Positions 38,294 to 47,141 are shown, numbered from the stretch's first letter. The stretch is 64,000 nt of DNA from Rhodohalobacter sulfatireducens (GCF_022012475.1 NZ_JAKLWS010000013.1:1-64000), one strand, 5' to 3'. Numbers and translations: made by a program. The notes: generated from the sequence alone by a model not told the origin.

Positions 38294-39538
38294 TTAGTAC
38301 AAAAGGTACTGCTCTCTGCTTTCAAGAAATTCACCCAGTTCAAAATTGATCTCCTCAACAGTAAGCTCTCCGCTCATAAGCTGATCAATCTCGGTTGAGC
38401 CGGCCAACAGGTAGATAAAATCTCTGATTTCATACTCCGAAGTAGATTGAACAAGTGTTGTAAAAATCTTGAGGCCAGTTCTGACCGGATCGAAATCATA
38501 GCCATTCAGCGTAATCTTTACTCCATAACAAACTGTGTCCTGGTGCTTCGGACTGATCGCTACCCCGGGAATGGATTCGGGTGTAAATTCTGTCGCTTCC
38601 ACGGACACATTATTTGTAAGATTATTCAGATCCTCCAAAACTCCGTCAGATAAATAAGTGGCCGGTGCACCAGCTGTTAAAAACGGATCATTTGTTCCTC
38701 GCCCTTCCGATAACGATGTCCCCTCAAAATAAACTGTGCCTAAGTACATAAACGCATGATCGAAGGTTGGTAGGTTAGGTGATGGCGCAACCCAATCAAG
38801 CCCGGTATCCGGCCATTTCATATCGCGGGTCCAGCCATCCATTTGAATGACTCGAACATCCGGCTGAGCGTCCGTATTCAACCAGTTTTCGTCTACTGCC
38901 ATCTCTGCAAGTTCCCCTAACGTCAATCCGTGTGCAACGGGAATCGGGTAGGCTCCCACAAACGACTGGTGTTCATCCTCCATTAACCATCCGCTCACAT
39001 AATCACCGCCTGCTGGATTCGGACGGTCTAAAATCCAAACCGGAATTCCGACATCGGCCGCGGCCTCAATTACCAAACCCATCGTAGCGTTGTAGGTATA
39101 AAATCTCGCACCAACATCCTGCATATCAAAAATGAGAAGATCCACTTCCTCAAGCATTTCGGGAGTTGGTTTTCGGGTATCGCCATAAAGAGAAAAAACC
39201 GGGAGTCCGGTTTCCTGATCAACTCCGTCCTCAATCTTTTCACCTGCACCGGCTTCACCTCGAAATCCATGCTCGGGCGCAAAAAGTGCAGATACATTCA
39301 CATCCAACGCCATAAGCGTGTCCAACATATGAGTATTACCAATCCGGGCGGTGGGGTTCATCACTAATCCAACACGCTGACCGTCCAGTTCATCCAGGTG
39401 ATTTTCAATCAACATTTCGGCGCCGGTCCGCACTTTCATCGGTTCGGCTTCCTCGGCAGTTGTTTCATTTGGTTCGCTGCAAGCGATCATTGAAAAAGCT
39501 ATAAGTGAGAGAAGGAGAAATCGAATTTGGATGGACAT
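38294..39538 (-). CDS. DUF1343/NamZ-family lipoprotein (exo-N-acetylmuramidase type)
   Basis: A 414-residue secreted lipoprotein (FLLLSLIAFSMIACSEPNE, lipobox MIAC). The family block ALFAPEHGFRGEAGAGEKIE, FSLYGDTRKPTPEMLEEVDL, PVWILDRPNPAGGDYVSGW and AHGLTLGELAEMAVDENWL is strongly conserved. The DUF1343 family includes NamZ, an exo-lytic beta-N-acetylmuramidase releasing MurNAc from peptidoglycan ends. That suggests cell-wall recycling, fitting the CtpA and MltD genes nearby, though not proven for this member. Confidence 0.88.
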   Translation of the reverse strand: MSIQIRFLLLSLIAFSMIACSEPNETTAEEAEPMKVRTGAEMLIENHLDELDGQRVGLVMNPTARIGNTHMLDTLMALDVNVSALFAPEHGFRGEAGAGEKIEDGVDQETGLPVFSLYGDTRKPTPEMLEEVDLLIFDMQDVGARFYTYNATMGLVIEAAADVGIPVWILDRPNPAGGDYVSGWLMEDEHQSFVGAYPIPVAHGLTLGELAEMAVDENWLNTDAQPDVRVIQMDGWTRDMKWPDTGLDWVAPSPNLPTFDHAFMYLGTVYFEGTSLSEGRGTNDPFLTAGAPATYLSDGVLEDLNNLTNNVSVEATEFTPESIPGVAISPKHQDTVCYGVKITLNGYDFDPVRTGLKIFTTLVQSTSEYEIRDFIYLLAGSTEIDQLMSGELTVEEINFELGEFLESREQYLLY

Positions 39539-39560
39539 AAAATTTTTTTGATTGATAAGA

Positions 39561-39595
39561 ATCCCCTCCTTCGCAAGGAGAGGTATGGGGTGGTT
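39561..39595. repeat. Short C/G-rich hairpin repeat between ndk and the NamZ-type gene
   Basis: CCCCTCCTT-cgc-AAGGAGAGG followed by TATGGGGTGG is a small hairpin with flanks like those of the larger elements at 514, 33357 and 33944. It lies directly at the ndk stop codon and fills most of the intergenic space. Confidence 0.5.
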
Positions 39596-40025
39596 ACGCC
39601 TTATTCGCTACCACTTCAGATTCAGCAAAGAAATAGTTGGCTTCAATTTTTCCGTTTTCAACAGAGTCGGAACCATGAACGATGTTCTCACCGACACTGT
39701 CCGCAAAGTCAGCACGGATAGTTCCCTCGTCAGCTTCCTCAGGATTGGTTGCGCCAATTAATTCACGGAAATCTGCAATTGCATTCTCTTTTTCTAGTAT
39801 CATCGGTACACACGGGCCGCTGCTCATAAATTCAACCAGTTCACCGAAAAAAGGCCTCTCTTTGTGAACCGCGTAAAATCCACCGGCGGTATCTTCGGTG
39901 AGTTTCGTCATTTTCATCGCTACGATTTTGAATCCCGCTTCCTGAATTCTTTTGGTTACTTCACCGATCAGATTTTTTCGTACACAGTCGGGTTTCAGGA
40001 TCGTCAATGTTCGTTCTACTGCCAT
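39594..40025 (-). CDS. ndk: Nucleoside diphosphate kinase
   Basis: A 143-residue NDK that balances NTP pools through a phosphohistidine. [20 protein letters not shown] opens the fold, FVMSS-like [20 protein letters not shown] binds the nucleotide, and [20 protein letters not shown] holds the catalytic His. The length and motifs are normal. Its upstream side is a 691-base gap rich in repeats. Confidence 0.96.
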   Translation of the reverse strand: MAVERTLTILKPDCVRKNLIGEVTKRIQEAGFKIVAMKMTKLTEDTAGGFYAVHKERPFFGELVEFMSSGPCVPMILEKENAIADFRELIGATNPEEADEGTIRADFADSVGENIVHGSDSVENGKIEANYFFAESEVVANKA

Positions 40026-40128
40026 GGTAAATAGTAATTTTTTTTAATTATCAATTTCTGTGGTTTTTCAAGTCAGGAAAGATACTGTTTAATGCAGAAA
40101 ATCCCGAAATGAGATTAATCGATTCTAC

Positions 40129-40484
40129 ACTTCTTAACATTGCTGTCCAAAACGTTTCTAAAGTTGGAAAGAATCTTTGTTTTTTGAATACATGGTCAGA
40201 TTTGGCGTAATTTTCAAAATTCAACCTCTGCTTGAACAAACCGGGAACTGTCTCAGGCTTTTCCCCAAGGGATACCTTTGGTGCAGCCTGGCGGCAGGAA
40301 TTGGTTCTTCCACCCAGGGCGAGGCCCCGGGCTGTGATGTTTCAGGCTGAAAGCCTGTTACAATGTAGCTTGGGGCAACGCCCCAAGTCTACATGCGGAA
40401 TCCTGCAAACAGGCTGAAAGCCTGAGACAGACTCTACGTCTTCTGATTTCAAAATAAATGTTTTGGACAGTTATGACTTCTTAA
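40129..40484. mobile_element. MITE-like element with 9-bp direct repeats
   Basis: ACTTCTTAA occurs at 40129-40137 and again at 40476-40484. Just inside, CTGTCCAAAAC (40143-40153) and GTTTTGGACAG (40460-40470) form perfect 11-bp inverted ends, with a partial match (CAT/ATG) outside them. No transposase frame exists in the roughly 340 bases between. The structure is that of a non-autonomous transposable element with a 9-bp target duplication. A second, smaller palindromic element is nested within it. Confidence 0.6.
40248..40430. repeat. Nested palindromic element with 13-bp inverted ends
   Basis: CTGTCTCAGGCTT (40248-40260) and AAGCCTGAGACAG (40418-40430) are perfect inverted ends. Inside lie further hairpins: CAGGCTGAAAGCCTG (40343-40357) and CTTGGGGCaaCGCCCCAAG (40369-40387), plus a GC-rich block at 40311-40331. 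There is no coding potential of note. It appears inserted into, or is part of, the larger MITE-like element. Confidence 0.6.
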
Positions 40485-40528
40485 TAAGGTAAGCCCCAAA
40501 ATCAAAAAAAACCTTTTTCTCATAATAT

Positions 40529-40564
40529 CTGAAGCACAAGCGAGACGCTTGCGCTATCCTTCAG
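40529..40564. repeat. REP-like hairpin
   Basis: The outer arms CTGAAG/CTTCAG and inner stem GCaCAAGCG-aga-CGCTTGcGC form a compact hairpin. The inner arms recur in the hairpin at 19653-19725, so it is probably one copy of a dispersed palindromic family. It stands between the MITE-like element and the first mgsA. The remaining sequence from 40565 to 40716 shows nothing recognisable. Confidence 0.55.
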
Positions 40565-40716
40565 CACTTCGATTTTATACCAGTCAGATTTTGCAATCCA
40601 TTATCTAATTTTAGGCCTACGAAATTGTCCAAAATAATTTTGTGATTTTGAGCTCAAGTGACCTTACTTACTGAAACGCTTTTGAATTTCAAACTTCTCA
40701 CAAACAAAATATTCCG

Positions 40717-41205
40717 ATGGCTAAAAAACCACATCCAAGTATTGCATCCCACACCGCCACAATGAAAGAGAAAAAACGAATCGGGCTTGTTGCTCACGAT
40801 TATCGAAAACGAGATCTGATCGACTGGGTCGATTACAATAGCGGCACTCTGAAAGACCACGAGCTTTACGGAACCGGAACAACGGGCGGTTTAATTGAGG
40901 AGAAATTGGGCCTCAAAGTCCACCGCTTTATGAGCGGCCCGCTGGGCGGTGACCTTCAGCTCGGCGCCACAATTGCCGATGGCGATCTGGATATTCTGAT
41001 CTTCTTCTGGGATCCGCTCCAGGCGCAACCCCACGATGTGGACGTGAAAGCCCTGCTCAGAATCTGTATCGTTTACAACATTCCGCTTGCGTGCAACCGG
41101 TCATCTGCCGACTTCCTGATCTCCTCCGAACTGCTGGATAAACCATATGAACGTTTTCTTGTGGATTATGGGGAAAGGTTAAGGAATTTGAAGGTGGAGG
41201 AGTGA
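40717..41205 (+). CDS. mgsA: Methylglyoxal synthase (first copy)
   Basis: A 162-residue enzyme converting dihydroxyacetone phosphate to methylglyoxal and phosphate. KRIGLVAHDYRKRDLIDWV, YGTGTTGGLIEEKLGLKV (phosphate site), SGPLGGDLQLGATIADGDLD (catalytic Asp) and FFWDPLQAQPHDVDVKALLR are characteristic. The start at 40717 adds about 19 residues compared with an internal Met (MKEKKRIGL) that would give the usual length. A copy differing at only three residues from KKPHPSIAS onward lies at 50.4 kb. Confidence 0.95.
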   Translation: MAKKPHPSIASHTATMKEKKRIGLVAHDYRKRDLIDWVDYNSGTLKDHELYGTGTTGGLIEEKLGLKVHRFMSGPLGGDLQLGATIADGDLDILIFFWDPLQAQPHDVDVKALLRICIVYNIPLACNRSSADFLISSELLDKPYERFLVDYGERLRNLKVEE

Positions 41206-41358
41206 GTTGGGTTGTAAGATGCAAGATGCCGGGTACTTGCAATTCTAACCTCGCCGTTTGTTAAGATTATAATTTTAGATGTAGGATACAGTATGGATAT
41301 TCTCGCGTTCTTTCAATGGCATTGAATGGAGGTTAGCCTCCAAAATTTGGACTACGTA

Positions 41359-41503
41359 TTGATGAATTCGTATCAGACTTTTTTTGCCTGATTACTTCAC
41401 TTATAGTTGACCACCCTGACGCAATTGCTCATTTTATTCGGCCAGCATATTCTCTTATGTATGCTCGGTAAAACCCCGTTTTTCGGTGGTAACGAGTTTG
41501 GCG
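41359..41503 (-). pseudogene. Decayed parE-parD junction
   Basis: This stretch aligns with the intact parE/parD junction at about 51175-51335: shared blocks include GTATTGATG-ATTCG-ATCAGA, TTTTGCCTGATT, ACTTATAG-TG-CCA and GCGGATCCATTC. Substitutions and gaps have destroyed both reading frames. It follows the first mgsA just as the intact toxin-antitoxin genes follow the second copy. Confidence 0.65.
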
Positions 41504-41511
41504 CGGATCCA

Positions 41512-41620
41512 TTCAATATCTTCCAGAGATTGGTATCTCTCCTGAGTTATCTCATCCTTTATTTTATCACGTATCTCTTTTGTTTTCGCCCGAAAGATGA
41601 GTTTACCCTTATTAATAATG
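41512..41620 (-). pseudogene. Fragment of the 3' end of the ABC ATPase gene
   Basis: ATCTTCCAGAGATTGGTATC and CTCATCCTTTATTTT, and the following 60 bases, match the region 47250-47355 that encodes the C-terminus of the island's ABC ATPase (QERYQSLEEIFIDV). The fragment is fused directly to the decayed parDE sequence, so it marks a recombination junction. It has no start and no complete domain. Confidence 0.6.
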
Positions 41621-41630
41621 AGTACAAAAA

Positions 41631-41813
41631 TTAATTTGTGCCTGTATTATTTTTGTACTGGCGATAGTAATTGTAGGCAAGAAGAGCAAAAAAAAGAAAG
41701 GAAAATAAATATGTATAAAAACCTATATCAAACATAAAATATAATAGGTTAACTACTACTATTGAAATAGTACTAACTACAGTTATAAATAAATAAATGT
41801 TTTTTCTTTTCAT
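41631..41813 (-). CDS. Small two-helix membrane protein, possible immunity protein
   Basis: A 60-residue protein: MKRKNIYLFITVVSTISIVV starts the first helix, a short loop follows, then a second helix (YLFSFLFFALLAYNYY) and a basic tail (RQYKNNTGTN). It is not in a recognised family. Its size, two-helix topology and place at the end of the export island resemble bacteriocin immunity proteins. That function is an inference; the short length also leaves a chance that it is not a gene. Confidence 0.45.
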   Translation of the reverse strand: MKRKNIYLFITVVSTISIVVVNLLYFMFDIGFYTYLFSFLFFALLAYNYYRQYKNNTGTN

Positions 41814-42018
41814 ATATCTATCTAAAGTCTAATTATCATTTTAAATGCCTGTAACGGGTTTTTTTTACCTGATTACATAACTTATGTTTAACTCTTCTGT
41901 CACAATGACGTCCCTCAATTTTTGTGAAAAAAATACATATGGAACAAAATTTTAAAAACAATAAATGATACATACGAGACTGACCTTCCCAAACCTTATC
42001 GTTCCAGCTTCATTTTTT

Positions 42019-42213
42019 TCACCCGTTGTTCTTCGTTGTATCTATGTAGAAAAAAACCACAAGGACTGCCGAAATTGCTGCAACAAAAACAAACAACTAA
42101 ATCACGCCTTTTGGCTCAAGGAGTTCAAAACTATAAAAAATCAAAGCACAAAAGTTCAAGAGACAGATGATAGAGGCCCAGGGAAAGATTCGTCGTTTTG
42201 TATTGTGAATCAC
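42019..42213 (-). pseudogene. Small membrane protein interrupted by TAG (left copy)
   Basis: From GTG 42213 the - strand reads IHNTKRRIFPWASIICLLN, then CALIFYSFELLEPKGVI, reaches TAG at 42097-42099, and continues in the same frame LFVFVAAISAVLVVFFYID to TGA at 42019-42021. The two hydrophobic segments align with those encoded at 51588-51780. The pair is a duplicated two-helix protein of about 63 residues just behind the exporter gene. Its function is unknown; immunity is possible. Confidence 0.55.
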
Positions 42214-42334
42214 TTTGGGATTGTTTGGATAATATGAATGCAAACTCGTTTTCTGAGTATTCAATAAGTAGTTAGAGAAGAGGCTACAGTTACAAATAGA
42301 AGTGTATATCAAAAAAAGATACTATAATAGTTAG

Positions 42335-44524
42335 TTATGTGTACTCGGTTATATATCTATACCCTCTTGCATAGTAGTTATCATTGGATATCAAATTTTC
42401 ATGGGTTCCAGAATCATGAATTGAGCCATTTTGAAGGATATAAATCTTATCTGTTTGTTTGGCAAGACTGATTCGATGAGTAACCAAGAGCAATCCAATT
42501 TGATTCTTTTTTGCATATCCTTTTAAGATGTTAAGTACTTCCCTTTCTGTATCAAAGTCTATTGCCGAAGTCGATTCATCCAACATAAGAAATGAAGGTT
42601 CTTTATACAGGGCTCTGGCTATAGTAACTAATTGCTTTTGTCCTCCTGAAAGATGTTGTCCGTCTTCACCACAAATGGTAAGATATCCTTGAGGAAGATT
42701 ATCAAGATAAGTGCCAAGACCTGTTTTTTTCAAAAACTGTACGCATCTTTCCGGTTCATTAGGGTCATTACTCAGACAAATATTATCCAACACAGTCGTA
42801 TTAAAAATTTTTTCGGACTGTGATACAACCCCTAATGCTGAGCGCCATTCAGTTATATCCCATTTGCTTATTTTTCGACCGTTAAGTTTAATGTATCCTT
42901 GTTCGGGTTGATAAAAACCCTGCATGATATCCACAAGGGTACTTTTCCCGCTTCCTACCTTACCAAACAATGTCACTGCTTCTCCCGTTGTTAACCTGAA
43001 TTGTATGTTTTTTAAAAGCGGACTTCGGCCTGGAAAACGAAACACCAGGTTCTCTATAGAAAGAACTTCTTTAGATTTCGTTTGAACCATCAAACCATTT
43101 GGGGATTCTGGGTTATACTCTTTCTCCAACGATGAAATTTCAAACAGACGGTTAAATGCGACTTTAGCTTCCTGAATTTGGATGTTTGCAACCATCAAGC
43201 CGGCAAGGGAGGGAATTATAGATCCAGCCATCGTTAGTATGGCCATGAGTTCTCCAAGCAACAGCTTTTCCTGCATTACATAATAAACACCTAAACTGAA
43301 AAAAAGTGAAATGAAAATTGCCACTAATAGTTGTGTAATAAATCCATATTTATTGCCCAATATGGCAAGATCGTATCCTTTAGTTTGATAAATGTCGTAG
43401 ACAGAGTGGATCCGGTCTTTAAAGATTTCTTCTTTATTAAATGATTTTATACTTGAAATACCGGAAATCGAATCAATATACTGTGTTTCGTTCCCCGAAT
43501 GAGCCGCCATCACTTCTTTTTGATTATCAAGAATTTTTGGATGGTAATACCAGGCCGCCAGGAAAAAAAAGAGCATGCTTGATACAGACAACAATCCTAA
43601 TTCGACTGACAATATAAATATGTAAATCGATGAGACGATAACTACCAACAGATTGATAAGGATGTCACCCGTGATTAAGGCAACTGTATTTTTTATCCGC
43701 ATCGAGTCGTTCATTCTGGCTATGAGATCGCCAGTGCTGTATCCTTTAAAATATGTCATCGGGAGGTATATAATTTTTTCAATAAAAGACTTCACTACTC
43801 GAACATTTAAATCTTTACCTTGTCGAGCCATAAAAATACCTCTTATGTAACTGATAAAAGCTTTTGCAATGAGCAGGATTGCCAATGCAAGAGTACCAAT
43901 AAATATTTTCTCTGTTTCATTGTTAGGTAGGAAGTCATCGATCAATTTTTGTGTAAAAACAGCCATTGACAACCCCAGTATTGCTATCACTATTCCCATT
44001 ACACCCGCTATGGTCAAGATCGGAATGTCATCACGGATTAATGACTTGAACCATTTGAACTGGCTTTGAGAAGTACTTTTAGCGGTTTTGAATGTTTTGC
44101 CTGGTGATAAACTAAGGAGTGTCTTAGATTGCCATATCGCCAGCAACTCATCTTCACTATATTCAACAATACCCCATCCCGGATCACCGATAACAAATTT
44201 GCCATCTTCAAACCCATAGTTCACGACAAAGTGTTCCCTTTTTTCATCCTGTATTACATGGAGGATGACGGGATGGTTCAAATCTTTCAGGTTCTCCATA
44301 TCCGCTTCATAGCCGGTTGCATCAAAACCAATTTGTTCGGCTGCCTGATAGAGTCCCAGTAGTGAAGTTCCGTTTAAGGTCGTGCCGCTAATCTCCCTGA
44401 GCCGCTCCTGTGAAACGTGACCGCCATAGTATTTTGTCAACGCGCTTAAACACGCCAGTCCGCATGCATATTCCCCTAACTGCTGAACATGAATTTTCTT
44501 TAAATCTTTTTTAGTGTATTTCAT
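42335..44524 (-). CDS. Peptidase C39-ABC exporter of double-glycine peptides
   Basis: A 729-residue exporter that cuts a leader after Gly-Gly and pumps the peptide out. The C39 domain (1-140) has IHVQQLGEYACGLACLSAL with Gln15 and catalytic Cys21, His98 in EHFVVNYG, and Asp114 in GDPGWG. The ABC membrane domain (about 165-450) has six helices. The nucleotide-binding domain has LFGKVGSGKSTLVD, LSGGQKQLVTIARAL and FLMLDESTSAID. Its start overlaps the glycosyltransferase end by 14 bases. Part of its 3' end is repeated at 51.9 kb. The likely cargo is the peptide at 49.5 kb. Confidence 0.95.
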   Translation of the reverse strand: MKYTKKDLKKIHVQQLGEYACGLACLSALTKYYGGHVSQERLREISGTTLNGTSLLGLYQAAEQIGFDATGYEADMENLKDLNHPVILHVIQDEKREHFVVNYGFEDGKFVIGDPGWGIVEYSEDELLAIWQSKTLLSLSPGKTFKTAKSTSQSQFKWFKSLIRDDIPILTIAGVMGIVIAILGLSMAVFTQKLIDDFLPNNETEKIFIGTLALAILLIAKAFISYIRGIFMARQGKDLNVRVVKSFIEKIIYLPMTYFKGYSTGDLIARMNDSMRIKNTVALITGDILINLLVVIVSSIYIFILSVELGLLSVSSMLFFFLAAWYYHPKILDNQKEVMAAHSGNETQYIDSISGISSIKSFNKEEIFKDRIHSVYDIYQTKGYDLAILGNKYGFITQLLVAIFISLFFSLGVYYVMQEKLLLGELMAILTMAGSIIPSLAGLMVANIQIQEAKVAFNRLFEISSLEKEYNPESPNGLMVQTKSKEVLSIENLVFRFPGRSPLLKNIQFRLTTGEAVTLFGKVGSGKSTLVDIMQGFYQPEQGYIKLNGRKISKWDITEWRSALGVVSQSEKIFNTTVLDNICLSNDPNEPERCVQFLKKTGLGTYLDNLPQGYLTICGEDGQHLSGGQKQLVTIARALYKEPSFLMLDESTSAIDFDTEREVLNILKGYAKKNQIGLLLVTHRISLAKQTDKIYILQNGSIHDSGTHENLISNDNYYARGYRYITEYT

Positions 44525-45917
44525 AATGCGCTTTCAAGTTGCCTGTTCTCTTGCCAGTTAGTTGAAATATTAGTTCAAGAATTTTCTTTTCTTCTGTACG
44601 ATTCGACTCTCTAATCTTTTGTTTCATCCTGCGAAGCGATCTTCTGAACCGTTCCATCCCATCTAAAACAGATCCAATCTTCCGGGAAACAGATCGCGGC
44701 GAAGCCGTTCTAATATTCCCGGTTACCCCAAGATTGTGAAATGCAACCCTGGCACCATTTCCCGGTTGATCTGCTTTTTTATTCATTGGATAGACAATCA
44801 TTGGAACTTCGGCATCAATACACTCTCTGATGGAATTCAGGCCTCCGGCAGTGATCATGATATCCACATTCTCTAACAACTGTTTTTGCGGAACCAATGA
44901 AAATATCCTCAGGTTTTCCGGCGTATCTGACAAATCATTAATATCAAAATGCTCACCGATTGAGAGAATAAATTCAATAGCGGGATGATTTTTTGCTGTT
45001 ATGATGATTTTTCTGAAAAATTTCCTACATATTTTTTCCCGGATCTGAGTTAAAGTTCCCAGAGAACAGTAAATCAACATTTTGTCTTGCCCAAGGTTTT
45101 TCTGTTCTTGAACTTTTTTTAATAAATCAAGCAGGCGCCTGTCTTCAATTTTCTCAAATGAACTATTCTCGTGCTTTCCAAAATAGAACACCTCTGTATT
45201 CATCATGGATCGGGGAAAGTCAAACGCCTTCGGTGAGGTAGAAATCATAGGCAGTTCGCGAATCCCTACTCCAAAACAGCGTTCTTTTTGAATGGTGAGT
45301 TCCGAATCAGGACAAAGACTCCGGAGAACGCTAAGATCTGTTTGACCAAGAGTCAGTACATTATTTTTTAGTTTCTTGAGTGTCCGGCCAACCATGTTTT
45401 TTTTCCAAAGCCATTCTGTAAAACTGTGAGATAGCTTATTATTCGTGGGAATATGTTTTGATTGAAATGGAGGCACTCCCTTTGATTTTAAAGGAGGAAG
45501 CATTGTTTGAACTGCTATGATCGGAATTTGATACTTAGAATAATAGAATGCTTTCTGAGCATAGTGATCATCAAGCAGAATCAAATCGGGCTTTACAGAA
45601 TCTATCATCCGATCATAATCTGATGCCGTTTTCTTGAATTTTTTTTGGATTCTCTTGAATCTTGAACCACCAATGTTCTCCATTATAAATTTTAAGCGGC
45701 CTTTTTCCTCAATTTCAATTCTTGCGGTAGTAAATAAAAATGATGGTATGATATAGTAATCAAATCCTTCGTTTCTAATTATATTCCTGAAATTCTGGAG
45801 TCCTGAAAACCAGATATGCCCCCCCCGGGGAGCGAGGAACCGTGCAAGTGTAATACATGCATTTATATGCCCCGTTGCCGGAAATGGGTCAATCAGTATG
45901 GTACTTTTAACGTTCAT
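44511..45917 (-). CDS. GT1-like glycosyltransferase
   Basis: A 468-residue GT-B fold enzyme. The N-terminal half begins with DPFPATGHINACITLARFLA, like UGT/MGT-type transferases. The donor half has MLIYCSLGTLTQI, RIFSLVPQKQLLENVDIMIT and AGGLNSIRECIDAEVPMIVY followed by PMNKKADQPGNGARV, the nucleotide-sugar binding block of family GT1. ATG 45917 is chosen because the fold starts there and lies 10 bases after the previous stop; the frame is open to 46004. Its place within a peptide export operon suggests it may glycosylate the exported peptide. The acceptor is unproven. Confidence 0.85.
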   Translation of the reverse strand: MNVKSTILIDPFPATGHINACITLARFLAPRGGHIWFSGLQNFRNIIRNEGFDYYIIPSFLFTTARIEIEEKGRLKFIMENIGGSRFKRIQKKFKKTASDYDRMIDSVKPDLILLDDHYAQKAFYYSKYQIPIIAVQTMLPPLKSKGVPPFQSKHIPTNNKLSHSFTEWLWKKNMVGRTLKKLKNNVLTLGQTDLSVLRSLCPDSELTIQKERCFGVGIRELPMISTSPKAFDFPRSMMNTEVFYFGKHENSSFEKIEDRRLLDLLKKVQEQKNLGQDKMLIYCSLGTLTQIREKICRKFFRKIIITAKNHPAIEFILSIGEHFDINDLSDTPENLRIFSLVPQKQLLENVDIMITAGGLNSIRECIDAEVPMIVYPMNKKADQPGNGARVAFHNLGVTGNIRTASPRSVSRKIGSVLDGMERFRRSLRRMKQKIRESNRTEEKKILELIFQLTGKRTGNLKAHYEIH

Positions 45918-45927
45918 GAACTCCTTC

Positions 45928-46452
45928 TCAATTATCTTTTCGAATCGTAGAAAAGAGAAGTTCAGCCTTTGTTTCCCCCCTGAATAACTGAACCAATTCT
46001 CCATCCCCGTTATATAAATAAGTAGAAGGAACGCCCATTATCCCGTAGAATTCCTTTACTCTCTTCTTTACATCTCTCAAAAAAATGAACTCTGTATTCT
46101 CAATAATCTTTAAATCATTTCTAAACTTTTCAATCTCTTTTCGGCTTTCATCTGAGATAAGAATTATTTCAGCGCTTCTTTGAAGTTGAGTGTGTTTTGA
46201 AATATCTGTGATTTCATTTCTGCAATACTCGCACGCCGTATTGAAATAAGTAAACAGAATGGGACCGTCCGAATAAAATTCAAGAGTGGATACTGGCTCT
46301 CCTTCAAGTGTTTCCACCTCCAGATCAGGCCAGTTGGAAATTTTTTCTATTCTGTTTTCACGTTCAAGAAGTTGGTTGGCAATCAAAACCCCCAATAGTA
46401 AAATAGCTGTAACAACCCCGCCAACGATCCATTTTAAAACTGTTTTTTTCAT
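45928..46452 (-). CDS. Membrane-anchored thioredoxin-like protein
   Basis: A 174-residue protein from ATG 46452, where a membrane anchor begins (VLKWIVGGVVTAILLLGVLI). The extracytoplasmic thioredoxin-like domain has PILFTYFNTACEYCRNEITD with Cys74 and Cys77 (CEYC) and the cis-Pro loop IMGVPSTYLYN. It may form or reduce a disulfide; the predicted peptide has exactly two cysteines. The longer frame to 46563 overlaps the upstream gene and is unlikely. Gene gaps of 2 and 10 bases place it in the operon. Confidence 0.85.
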   Translation of the reverse strand: MKKTVLKWIVGGVVTAILLLGVLIANQLLERENRIEKISNWPDLEVETLEGEPVSTLEFYSDGPILFTYFNTACEYCRNEITDISKHTQLQRSAEIILISDESRKEIEKFRNDLKIIENTEFIFLRDVKKRVKEFYGIMGVPSTYLYNGDGELVQLFRGETKAELLFSTIRKDN

Positions 46453-46454
46453 GG

Positions 46455-47141
46455 TTAGCTGATTTGAAGGGTTAAAAAAGTGACGAGAACCAACCACAGA
46501 AGTAACCCGGTTCCATAAGAAGGCAGTACAATGTTGAGGCTCTCGATGAAGTTGGGCTTCCACTGCCTGGACAGAAGCCAGGAGATAATCAAAATGTAGA
46601 AAACTTCGAATAGGTTGAGAGTTTGAAGCGGATAATGAAGCCAGAGGACTACGTTTTCTACACCATAAATACTGATTACAGATAATGGGAAGTAATTCAA
46701 TGATTTTTCAATAGTTAAAGCATCCAGATGCCGAGACAGATTGATGAGATACAATATCTGGGCGAGAATGAAAACAACCTCAGCCAACAAGACTGCTTTA
46801 AAAAAAGTTTTAAACTTAATCTCAAGAGAAGAAAGAACAGTACCTATAGTTATACAAAGAGCAGGAAAGGATATTTTTAAAAATAGAGTAACAGGTATAA
46901 ATACATAGTTTAACCAACCGTAACGCTCACGCATATTTAATACCGCTTCAATAGTTTGATCAGAAAAACTGCGAATATATACTTCATCTCCCAGAATAAA
47001 TTGATCCGATATGTAGGCCAACACCAAATAGATTGCGGTTATACTTACAAAAAGCACTGAAATTGGAATATTATCATAAGCGTAGCTGTCTGTCTCATAA
47101 TCAGGCTGGAAGTCTTTTTTCATGAATATTTTGAAAATCAT
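46455..47141 (-). CDS. Multipass membrane protein, Yip1-like topology
   Basis: A 228-residue protein with five to six hydrophobic helices (e.g. IPISVLFVSITAIYLVLAYI, GTGLLLWLVLVTFLTLQIS). No catalytic motif is seen. Its general pattern resembles Yip1-domain membrane proteins often found in Bacteroidota peptide clusters, but the family call is uncertain. It sits between the ABC ATPase and the thioredoxin-like gene, and its stop is 2 bases from the thioredoxin start. ATG 47141 or 47123 may be used. Confidence 0.7.
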   Translation of the reverse strand: MIFKIFMKKDFQPDYETDSYAYDNIPISVLFVSITAIYLVLAYISDQFILGDEVYIRSFSDQTIEAVLNMRERYGWLNYVFIPVTLFLKISFPALCITIGTVLSSLEIKFKTFFKAVLLAEVVFILAQILYLINLSRHLDALTIEKSLNYFPLSVISIYGVENVVLWLHYPLQTLNLFEVFYILIISWLLSRQWKPNFIESLNIVLPSYGTGLLLWLVLVTFLTLQIS

